Source: Saccharina japonica (taxonomy: Eukaryota; Sar; Phaeophyceae; Laminariales; Laminariaceae). From it: a DNA stretch of 64,000 bases. The number at the start of each line of letters is the position of its first letter. The first letter of the stretch is position 1. The notes beneath the pieces are model-generated. The model did no database searches. It saw nothing but the letters and a program-made list of their open reading frames with translations, and was not told the origin of the DNA. Below are positions 54,815 through 64,000 of the stretch, piece after piece. Where the stretch lies: contig MEHQ01003403.1 of NCBI GenBank assembly GCA_008828725.1, positions 558,001 to 622,000 of the forward strand, read 5' to 3'. A program made the translations under genes and the position numbers.

Positions 54815-54939
54815 TAAAAGCAGTGGTAGATGAGGCTGCTATTGCTGTAGGTCGAGGTGGTGCTGTCATTGGGACGCTTGTGGGAGGCTGATCGCGAATG
54901 GAAAAACAAAATATCGCGATTGGTAAAATTGGGCAAAAC

Positions 54940-55335
54940 GTGAATCGTGGGCAGCCTCCAGCTCAGACAACATTTGGCGCTTCTCGTGTCTTTATGGCAA
55001 CTCGAGCTATTATTAATAGTAGCCTTGCCTTCACGTGTTCTCATCGCAAGTTATCTTGGATGTGTAAAAAGGTTAACGTGGGCAGCCGCCAGCTCATACT
55101 CGTACGATGTTCGGCCGTTCTTGTGTTTGTGTGCCATTTCTCGAGCTATCGATAGCCTTGACTTCAAGTGTTTCTTTGCAAGTTTTCTGGGAGGAGTGAA
55201 GACGCTATTAATAATAACGTGGACAGCCGCCAGCTCCCAGCTCAGACGATGTTCCGCGCTTCCCGCGTCTAGGGGCCAACTCGAGTTATGTATAGCCTTA
55301 CCTTCTCGCGTTTCATCGGAAGTCATCTCGGAAAT
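54940..55335 (+). repeat. About 130-bp tandem repeat, three diverged units
   Basis: Each unit contains GTGGGCAGCC(T/G)CCAGCTCAGAC, a GCGCTTCTCGTGTC-like phrase, ACTCGAGCTAT..ATAGCCTTG and TTCATCGCAAGT. It lies just downstream of the FHA-WDR70 stop codon, perhaps partly in its 3' untranslated region. Confidence 0.75.
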
Positions 55336-56915
55336 TATCCGGGCATGAGAGACCAGGCCGATTGTGTTCTGTGTGTCTCAGGGCATGACGGGGCTGCTTA
55401 TTTTGCTCTGTGTTTCGGACGTGGCGTTGCCGTCGCGTACGGGGTGGTATGGAAAAAAGCCGATGAGCCCCTAACGCCACCATTGGATGGTGCACCAACT
55501 GCAGAGTAGACCACGCCACTACTACTGTATAGCTCCAACAAACCATCGTGTGTGAATAAAAACCTGGGACCTGGTATTTCTAGTTTACTGACTACTGCAG
55601 TGGCGATACGAGCTCCATTTATTCCACCTCTGAAACAAATAATCCATTGTACAGCAGTACCTCAAGAGACAATCCCGCTCCCCGCAGGCCGGTTGGGTCC
55701 CTCTTTCAATTACGGCCAATCGAGCAGCTATTGTGCGAGCCCATGGATCGGCGAGAGACACGTGGGTGTTCAGGACACCATTTTGCAAAACTTCTGTCAT
55801 TTTAATAAAGTTTAATTGAGAGCGACGTCCCGCGAACCGTTTGCGGGGGAGGGTTGACCAACGTCGGCAAAGCAAAGGCCTTACCTGCGAGGGTCTATGG
55901 TCATGACTACGGCCATGCATGAAAATGAAGTACACCCCCCCCCGGCCCCCGCCCCCGCCAACACGCCTCCACGCTCAGCGACAAGCACCTCTCACGGCGT
56001 ACAAAATGCATTCACCCGGAACGCTGCTTGCGACGTCTCAACTTCGCCGGAAACGTTACGAGTATTGACAACAGACACATCGAAAAATACTGGGATCTGT
56101 TGCACCTGGTACATACGCACTACGAACAACTAGAGGTCGGGAACTCGGGCACTGGTCTAGCCTTGGTCTGCTCCTTCTTAGCGCTTCGCTTGGTGTCTCG
56201 TGGGGCCTTGCTTGCTTTCTTCTTCCCCGCTCCAATTTTGCGCCCCCTTGGCGCGGGAGGGTCATCTAACGAGCCCAGCGCGGGACGAGAGGCAAGGCAA
56301 TGTTCACGAAAAACATCCAACAGGGAGGGAGGGAGGTTGTCGTTACGCTTTCTACCATGGGTGTGGGCGAAAGGAAGCCTCCTGAGTGTACTATGAACTC
56401 CCGCCCAGAAGACGACTATACTCGTACATGATGATAATGATGTGTGTTCATATTATTACGGGGGACCATAGTAAATAGGACCAAATATTGTTAGCAATAT
56501 TAGGAAAATATTTAGGTTTTTGTGTATACCGCAGGTCCGATTAACTATGGTCCTCCGTAATAGCTTGTTTCCCTCTAATCTAGCCCGTGGTCACAAAAAA
56601 CAGGGTAAAAAGAAGCGTGCGGGTGGGAGAAGAAGAGACAAGCACAAGATAGTACGCGCACCGCAGTACCAGTACGCAAGAGGAAACGGTACCGCGGACT
56701 CTCACTTCCCAACTTATTACATACCAGGAAAATATCTATGGTACATAACGTACGCACGTACCCCCGAAAATATATATCGCGACAAGAAAAAAAAGTGTCA
56801 AACCGGGGTCTCTGGAAAAAACAAGCTGAAAAAAATTAGAAATACAAATTGTCAGGAGAAACGCTCTACAAATACGTTAGTGAGAGTGTGTACGGAGGGG
56901 GCTGTGGAACTGGTA
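55336..56915. other. Convergent intergenic region between FHA-WDR70 and Derlin
   Basis: Contains an open frame 55288-55509 (PGMRDQADCVLCVSGHDG...) that I do not recognise, and one copy of the motif GGTCATGACTACGGCCATGCATG with a C-run (about 55893-55945). Nothing else is supported. Confidence 0.4.
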
Positions 56916-59900
56916 CTACTTCTGCTGTGTGTATCTGATGCACCCACCATCACCAGACGATTCCATGAAGTTAGGGTTGTCCCCGCCATCCAAACGCCGC
57001 TTCATCCACGCCGGAGCTCCCAGGCGGCGTTTGGCCCCCATGAGCGGGTGCACCACGGTGAAAAAGTGGTACACGTGGCCGCACAAAATGCCCACGAGAT
57101 GAGGGATGGCCGCCATGGGCTGCCCCTCCTCCTGCAGCACGGCAGCTGTTGGCAAGAACGATTGGCGGCAGTCGAACGGTGACATAGCGTTACAATTGAA
57201 GAGCGAAAAAAATCCGGCAGGAATTAGATGAAAAACGGTTAAGAAACGTTGCCGTATGTCGCGGGTTGTTCAAGTGTGCTAATGGTATAATCGTAAGGGT
57301 AATTCTTAACGAACGCAACGAAAATCACGATTCATGGCATGTGCAAATTGGCGTTATGTCACGTTTTCAAAAACAAAATCACGTTTTTGTCCATCAATGT
57401 TATTGATGTTTTCAAAACATTTCAGAATTACGATTCGTGACAAAAGTATCAAGATTGGTGAAAGTGTCACGTGTTTTTGTCACGAATGGTAACTTTTTTT
57501 TTGTTAATTAGGAATGATCCTATTACCAGTAAATGAGACAGACCACGCCCTGCATTCACGCCAAAAAATATTTGTACGGGCTCGCTGTCGCCTTGTGCAT
57601 TGTGCGTCGAGCGTCTAAAGTATGCATGACAAATCTAACGGCGTACACCATGCTTGACTCAAAAAGGTTCAGCGCTGCCGCACTTTGAGCTATCCACCCT
57701 CGAGACAAGCAAAATTATGTCTCTAAAGTACCGGCCAGTCTAATAAGAAACTGGTATACTGGTCTAGTAACGCTGGGTTTCTTATATAAGAAAGGGCGTC
57801 CTCAATTCTAACTTCAGTATAACCTCTCCAGATTTGTTTTCCCTCTGAAAAATTCAGGCTGGGTTTCTTGTTGGGTTCGTTCTTACGACTGACTTCTCAT
57901 GACAGGGCCGGTAGTGTACCACAGGCACGACCAACATGCTCGAGATAGCTTTGCCTCCCACTCTCACGGCCACAGTGGTTTTGCGAAATACAACTTGCAT
58001 ACCAACCAAATTGAGCCCCTCTGTTCTTTCTTCGCCCCTGAAAGCAAGCATCCTTTAGCAAGGGCAAGCACACAAAATGCGTCCACAGCAATCTGATGCG
58101 TCAGAGCAAAAGGGCAAACACACAAAATGAGTCCAGAGCTACCTGATACCTAAAATGTTGATGGCCGCAAAATCGTGGTCTCACCTCCCATCTGCGCGAA
58201 TGGCAGCGTCCACATGGGAATCCTGAGGAACTGGAACTGCACCTGGCCCAGAGGGTCCATCCTGCGTTCGTCACAAGCAACGCACACAAAACGTTTGTTA
58301 ATGAGCGAGAACACCCGCCGGGAGGATTCTGCTAGGGCACCGCCCGAGAGAGTTCACCTGGTATCGTATTAACAATAGTTCTCACTTGTGGTGGAAGGCA
58401 GTAAAATCGACAGCAGAGTGATCGATGAGTCCGTTGCAAGCTCTCACATTAACGGCCGTGTACCCGAAATTGCACGCCATGTGCCCTCGAAAGCACGCAA
58501 ATTGAACGCCGTATACACGCAAACTAAACGCAATGTGCCCATGCAAGAGCCCAAATGAAACGACGTGTACCCCCAAGTACACGTCATGCACCCTTCCAAG
58601 CGCTCAAATTACACACCATGCACCCGAAGATACAACTCGTGTACCCGCGTTATCGACTAAAGCCCACGCCACTCAGCAGAGGCCAGTGGAAAGTAGACCA
58701 TAGCAGCGGCTGTTGAGCGTCGCGGGTCCTAAACGAGCGGCTGCTTGCATTGTGCGTACAGAAAGTATGTGAAATGTGATTGTATTTTTATGGTCATGTT
58801 TAAATCATCCCTTTTATTTCCAGCTTAACTCGTAAGAGTATTTTACCCTCTACAGCTTCCCGGATAAGCCTACAGAGCAAACAAAAACGCTCTTGAACAC
58901 GCTAGGTCCCATCACCGTCCTTTCGCCAGGCCTGGTCTTGTGGCCCGGCCTGGTTCGTTGTATACATGGTAGTTGTTATTTTCTTGTTTGGCTTGTGTTA
59001 TTGGGTTTTCGTACCCGGTACGTTGGCACCTAATTTGCTTACCTAACTTAATTTTCTATCATTTCGGTTTCCTCAGTCATGCAATCTGTGACCACATGAT
59101 TTGTATCTCTTTCGCACATAGGATGAAGAAGCAGGATTGACACTGGGTGTACCGATATTCGGTATATCCTGTGGAAGCGTTGACACCACGAATCAACGAA
59201 AGAAGTAGCTAGTATATGTGAGGCGGAAAGCACAGAACTGTTCTCAAACTTCGAGGGCCACCGTGGACTGCAGTAGCCTGCTCTTCGCATGCATTTCAAT
59301 TAGGGATACCCTTCGCCCACAGCAACCCACGGTGTTTGCCAGGCTACATGTTTTGTTTTCCTCACCTTGCAGAGACATAGGTGTGTGCAGCCACCATGGG
59401 AGTGGACAGGAAGGGCATGCCGATCAACGGACCCAGCATCAGCAGCAGGGAACCCTGACAAACAAAAATATGTTGTAAAAACGGACGGCGAATGTTTTGA
59501 CGTTCAAGCTGCTGCGGCCGCGGTCTCGTATGCGTCGATGCGAACCGTACACTCGTATACCTGGGAATAAAAAGCTGCCACTGCTGCTGCTGCTGCTGCT
59601 GCTGTGTTGCTGCTACCATCGTAAATACTCGTAGCTGGTTGAGGACAGCGCATGTCTTAAGCTACGAGTGCTTTTGGACAAGCCGAAAATAATCGTTTTT
59701 CTCCAAACCAAAACCCGCATGCGACCAGCACGCATCACAATCCGCAAAAGGGTCTACAGGCAAAGGCATCACAACAAAATCAACCGGACCCACGTAGGAA
59801 AGACATACAACCTGTCGTACATAGATGGGGGAAACAAGAAGAAACGGTGGCCGAGATGCAAGACGCCTCCTACTGCTGCTGTGCCTGGGGTATACGAAAA

Positions 59901-62269
59901 TAAGTCTCCCTTCGCTTCACAATTATACTCGTATCCGTTTGGGAGAGAGACCCAGACAGGGGGGGCATACTAAAACCAAGTAAAATACAAATAGGAAAAA
60001 GTCGCTTCTCATAATCTCATCCAGAAATCCCACCACACTGGTTTGTTTTTGATTTTGACCTCGGGAAGGAGTGTAGGCCGTTTTATCTTTTTGTCGAGCA
60101 ACCTTGATATTGCCGTGCTGGAGTTGTTCCATCGCTGTTGTGAGACAATTAGAGCGATGGGTGGCCGACACGCAAAACGAATCCCACTGCTGCTGCTGTA
60201 GTTGTTTCCTTCTGGACGATTTTTGGCCTGTTTTGGAGACCACGGGCTAGACTTCAGGGAAATGAACTATTGATAGTGTCACAACGTCCTCACCACCACC
60301 ATCATCATATCATAAGCATCACCAACAACATCAGCAACACCATCACCACAATCGTCAGATGCTGCATCTTCCGGTGTCCAGGAATAATCTCAAGAGCTGG
60401 ACTAGACAAGCGGCACACGCAGCGCGACGCAACAAAACAGACCGAGAAGCTGCGGGCGAGCGCTTGGTTGAAAAACACGTCTCACCACGACGAGAAGGAA
60501 TACCACTTGCTCGGCCGTCCCGCTGACCAGCTCCAACCGAGTGCCGTGCTGTGTCAGGAAGTAAACGTTCGTGAGCCAGCTCATCGACAAAGGCCCCAGG
60601 TAGATGAGCGATGTGAAAGGTCGCCACAGGTTCAACCCCTGTGCGTTCGACGGGGCAGGAAAAAAAGACGAGGCGAAGGGCACACAGAACGATAATTAGA
60701 CGGAGATTACAAAAAAAAAACACAACTCGACATCAGAAGTCATCGTCCATGCGGTAAAATACCAGAAGTAACAGCAGAGGAAAGGATGACTGTGTGTCGT
60801 AAGATAGCCATTGCCCCCCCCCCCCCGATTGCCCAACTGTTGGAGGTGTCTATTAGGAGTAGGAACGGTGCTCCGTCTCGAAAGGGATGCGTGGTCAATG
60901 GTCAAAGGACTAAGGCAAGCAACAAAAAAGTACGCCCCCCCCCCCCCGATTGTCGCCCGCCTGCTTCTGGCGGGCGTGCTGGCAGACGTCCTCCCAATAC
61001 AGCACGCAATACCTATCCGGGTCGTGTTTTCGTGGCGAAAACACAAAGCCGTGCGGTGTCTGACGTGCGATGCAGGACTTGAAACCACAAAAACACGCAT
61101 GACCGCATGGCCGAGGGTATGAAACAAAGAGATAAAACGACCTACCACACTCCTACTGTAGAAAAGGCTAGAAAAACACATAACTTAAATACAAACCAAC
61201 ATTAATGGAGTGAGACTTCTGTTTTTATTTCTTTATTTTTTATTAGACATATCTGCATCTCGTGCATCAGCTCATAATGAGTTAATATTACATTCGGAGC
61301 TAGTCAGCGTACCCATCCACTCTAAACGTTATCTTCCGCAAACCCTAACAACATAATACATACATTATTACTTGATTTTAGTATACCCCCTGTCTATGGT
61401 CATACGACTACGGCCATGCATGACATGAGTACACCCCCACCCCCTGTCTGGATCTCAAAACAAAAGGTGGGGTGTCGATTTCTATTTCGCGTACAGCACC
61501 CCTGCTCGCATGAGGGCGGCTGAATGGCATGCTTCATGCTTCTCCTCCCGCAAACGACTGCTGGCACACTGGGGGCAGGGACAAACGGTATGTATATACT
61601 CGTACCAAGGAGACATCAGAACCAAGCATCGCAGTTTTCCAGCGAAGTAGGTAAAACACTGTGAATCAACGGTAATGGGCAGAACCAACCAAGCACACAC
61701 CAACCCCAAGTGCCTCATGATAATCGGTATAAAAATGTGTTTTGCGTGTTTTTGTTGTGTATACTGTACTGCTGTACCCCTACCTCTTTATCTGGAAATG
61801 TAATGACACTTTACAATAGGTATTCAGATTTCTCTCAACCGGTCCTCAACCCATTCAGGCACCTTTAGACACCTTTAGGCACCCCCATCCAGGAACCTTT
61901 AGGCGCTTGGTAAGGCGTGCGGCTTATTAGGGCCCCACTCCCGTTGTGGGGACATGCTATTAAAAATGTAAATACTTGGAATTATAGTCAGGTTTAGGTG
62001 CATGTACAGCAGCAGTGCAGTGGCAAAATAACTGTAACCATTGTTTTGGGACAAAACTACTTGACATTAGTGTAGGACCCTTTTCTTCAGTAGTGTAAGG
62101 GTTAATCTGTCTGGATAGAGTTCTGTGGCATTGGTGCCCGCCTCACCTTGATCGTTTTCCCCCAGTCCAGAGCGAAAGTGCTGCTCGAGTCGATCACTTT
62201 GCCCACGGAAACATCAACGGCGGTGATCAACAATAGCAGCAGCACGTACACCCGGGTCGCTGGCGGCAT
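56916..62269 (-). CDS. DER1: Derlin-family ERAD membrane protein (5 exons resolved)
   Basis: Derlins are rhomboid-like membrane proteins that help retrotranslocate misfolded proteins from the ER. Exons on the minus strand: 62269-62147, 60638-60486, 59454-59366, 58261-58185, 57145-56916; phases agree and they encode 223 aa ending in TAG. Family features seen: MPPATRVYVLLLLL (the PPxTR start and first membrane helix), the WR motif in LNLWRPFTSLIYLGP, hydrophobic helices including LLLMLGPLIGMPFLSTP, and the G-x3-GHVYHFF signature in the last exon. Family members have about 10-20 residues before PPxTR, so a short upstream exon is expected; a candidate is given separately. Introns are about 1.0-1.5 kb and contain a (CTG)n tract and degenerate tandem repeats. 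The gene is convergent with the FHA-WDR70 gene. Algae with secondary plastids have both host and plastid-periplastid Derlins; the missing N-terminus prevents a choice. Confidence 0.87.
58430..58640. repeat. Degenerate tandem repeat in a Derlin intron
   Basis: Phrases AAATTGCACGCCATGTGCCC, AAACTAAACGCAATGTGCCC and AAATTACACACCATGCACCC recur at intervals of about 50-60 bases. Confidence 0.55.
59580..59612. repeat. (CTG)n microsatellite in a Derlin intron
   Basis: Seven to eight CTG triplets (CACTGCTGCTGCTGCTGCTG) about 130 bases upstream of the exon beginning at 59454 on the gene's strand. Confidence 0.85.
61395..61445 (+). repeat. Dispersed motif GGTCATACGACTACGGCCATGC...GTACACCCCC
   Basis: One of five copies (others at about 9620-9670 reverse, 25650-25706, 52480-52520, 55893-55945). 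Four of the five continue into a C run. The phrase GACTACGGCCATGC recalls the 5' end of 5S rRNA genes, so a 5S-derived SINE is possible; not proven. Confidence 0.55.
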
Positions 62270-62604
62270 CTGCGGTCCATTCAGGAGAGGACGGATGTGC
62301 GACACAGATAAAACAGAGAAAAAAAAACAGAACCGTTCTTAAGAGAAACGATCGCGTATCCTTAAAAAAATAGTAACTTCTTGACCCTTTCGGGGCTGCA
62401 GAGGCAAAAATTGAAAATTTGACGACAAAAAAGCTTTCCTCGGGGATAATAAAACGTGGCACCCAAAACTAAAACGCAAGGGGTCGTACGTACGACACAG
62501 GGTGCTGCCTAATTCTACCCGCACGGTTGCGCGCCCACCCTACTTGTAGATCGTCCAATGGTCGATACAAAACACCAAGCTTACCCTTTGCTTCGTTGCT
62601 ATAC

Positions 62605-62655
62605 CTGACCTCCAAAACGGCCAAAGAACGTCATGCGTGATGCTTCCATTTGCAT
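62605..62655 (-). CDS. Candidate first exon of the Derlin gene
   Basis: Reading on the minus strand from the ATG whose first base is 62655, 17 codons run to CAG followed by GTATAG, a usable donor in phase 0. Joined to the exon at 62269 this gives a 17-residue leader (MQMEASRMTFFGRFGGQ) before MPPATR, which is the right length for a Derlin N-terminus. It is not a clear signal peptide. The call rests only on length, phase and position; the donor is weak and other exons are possible. Confidence 0.38.
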
Positions 62656-63079
62656 CTTGCAAAAACCACACAAGAGAAAATATCAACACACTATGTACGC
62701 TGGTGGCATGCGAAAATATCAACACACTACGCTGGTGGCATGCGTGGGATGTTTGACACAGAGAGACGGGGATATGAAAAATAATCAGACGCGTTCTCGA
62801 GAGAAACGACCGCGTAATATCAAAACAGTGCAGCTTCTGCAACAACACGATGCGTGCAATAATCAGAGCATCTCGCAAAAATCACGCAAACGAAAATCAA
62901 CACTTTACGCCGAAGGCATCTGTGTTTTTGGGGACAGGCTACTTGCAAATAAAGTCCGATAGTTTTGGCGGCGCCATAAGGGTTAAGGCTTCCATTGCAC
63001 CCTTACAAAAACGAAAATATCAACAACAGTACAAGCCTCCAAAACTTACAAGAACCTACCAGGTATTTTCGGTACAAGA
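62656..63079. other. Upstream flank of the Derlin gene
   Basis: Between the Derlin candidate first exon and the acidic candidate exon. It contains a direct repeat GAAAATATCAACACACTA.GTACGCTGGTGGCATGCG at 62676-62740 and little else. Confidence 0.4.
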
Positions 63080-63255
63080 AGTCCATCACAATCCCACAAA
63101 CGTGGGTGGTTCTCACATTCGCAAAGACCCCAGTCAAAGCGGAGACAGCCCCGGACCCCTCATCGACCTCGCCATCGTCCTCCGCATCATCTTCGTCGTC
63201 CTCCGTCTTCACCGCCGCCCGTTTGACCCCGCCCCTCAGTCGCATCACCTGAGGC
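63080..63255 (-). CDS. Candidate exon, acidic protein, unrecognised
   Basis: On the minus strand an AG acceptor (GCGCCTCAG) is followed by an open stretch. It starts VMRLRGGVKRAA, carries an acidic run (TEDDEDDAEDDGEVDEG), and ends ...SALTGVFAN at a GTGAGA donor. The bias toward GAC/GAG/GAT codons and the good splice borders suggest coding. The two candidate exons at 63080-63255 and 63617-63691 may belong to one gene extending beyond the right edge. I do not recognise the family, and the exact borders are approximate. Confidence 0.35.
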
Positions 63256-63616
63256 GCCAGCACAATCGAAACCCGTCGTAAGGCCGAAATATAGCGTAGA
63301 ACCTAAGCCCTCAGCAAGAAAATATCACTACGAGTGCTGCAGTAGGATTCTTCAGTACCAAGACGTACATACCAGGCATACAATATTTCTTCTTGAGGTG
63401 CCTGATATGTACGAAGTATACATGAACAGTACGTATACTACTAGTGCACCATAATCAGGACGCCGCTGCCATGCACTCGCAGGCAATCAGTGGACACAAA
63501 AAAATGAAATTATCCAAATGGCCCCGCTCCCACCCCCCACCCCCCAACCCCCCACCCCCCACCCCCCACCCCGGAATAATCATCTCGAGCAAGTGCAGTC
63601 GTGAGCTCGCTTTTAC

Positions 63617-63691
63617 CTTGTCCAAGGACAAAAACCCCTCGTTGTGCACCCCAAGACCCGAAGGACTCAAATGCCGGCGCCGCGTCCACGC
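63617..63691 (-). CDS. Candidate 25-codon exon, unrecognised
   Basis: A 75-nt stretch on the minus strand lies between an AG acceptor (TATGTCCAG) and a GTAAAA donor (GGACAAG|GTAAAA). It is open in two frames; one reads AWTRRRHLSPSGLGVHNEG and ends LDK. GC-rich composition and the splice borders are the only evidence. It is probably from the same gene as the acidic candidate exon at 63080-63255. Confidence 0.25.
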
Positions 63692-64000
63692 CTGGACATA
63701 CGAAACATAGAAGGTCACGAGGGTAAGGGAAGATGCAACACAAACACCGATTCAGGGAGGGTGTATGGACGGCCGTTTGAGGATGGTTTAGCCCTATACC
63801 GAGGCCTCTGATTGAAATATACCGATGCAGTACAGCAGCGACAAGACGTTGATGTGCGACTGCTTGCTATAAATGGGGTCAGTAGTGATCAGGACAGACA
63901 CTCGAAACAGGCGTTATGCTCCACAGCGATGGCAGTCTGCCATTTTCATGTCTAAAAAATACGAATAGAGTCCACGGCACAACAGAAGCCGCGCTCCAAG

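Noticed and set aside
55288-55509. 73-codon frame downstream of the 130-bp repeat
   Set aside because: It starts within the repeat, and no family, splice partners or codon signal could be recognised.

Overview
The window looks like nuclear DNA of a eukaryote with large introns. Four protein genes can be rebuilt exon by exon with consistent splice phases. All have several introns (about 0.3 to 3.4 kb) with GT-AG or, twice, GC-AG borders, and the space between them is full of microsatellites, minisatellites and short inverted-repeat elements. A bacterial-type (organelle-type) tryptophanyl-tRNA synthetase encoded in the nucleus, the gene architecture and the repeat content would fit an alga such as a stramenopile (brown-algal relatives are one candidate). 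That is inference; no marker here proves the lineage.

Layout. 1-8646: a composite repeat array. A 279-bp block occurs twice, and a unit of about 2.9-3.0 kb occurs twice in full and once truncated, with a single-N join at 4337. 8647-18800: no recognised gene; minisatellites (9, 27 and 30 bp and others) and MITE-like inverted repeats. 19108-20466 (-): 5'-truncated retrotransposon ORF with a zinc-binding motif and a probable endonuclease domain. 23649-32673 (-): tryptophanyl-tRNA synthetase, ten exons, with one probable homopolymer frameshift. 34626-37979 (+): divergent casein kinase 2 regulatory (beta) subunit, six exons. 39781-54814 (+): 927-residue protein joining an N-terminal FHA domain to a complete WDR70-type WD40 protein, twelve exons. 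56916-62269 (-), perhaps to 62655: Derlin-family ERAD membrane protein. 63080-63691 (-): two candidate exons of an unrecognised gene.

The four genes do not form a pathway: translation in an organelle, kinase regulation, probable nuclear phospho-reading/DNA-damage function, and ER quality control. TrpRS and CK2-beta are divergent, CK2-beta and FHA-WDR70 are tandem, and FHA-WDR70 and Derlin are convergent. The FHA-WDR70 fusion is the most notable protein-level observation. The most notable DNA-level observation is that the same (CCTTG)n pentamer lies in introns of two neighbouring genes on opposite strands, always pyrimidine-rich in the sense direction, and in TrpRS it forms the 3' splice site. 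Several indels and three stretches of N suggest a draft assembly, so repeat copy numbers and the frameshift should be treated as provisional.
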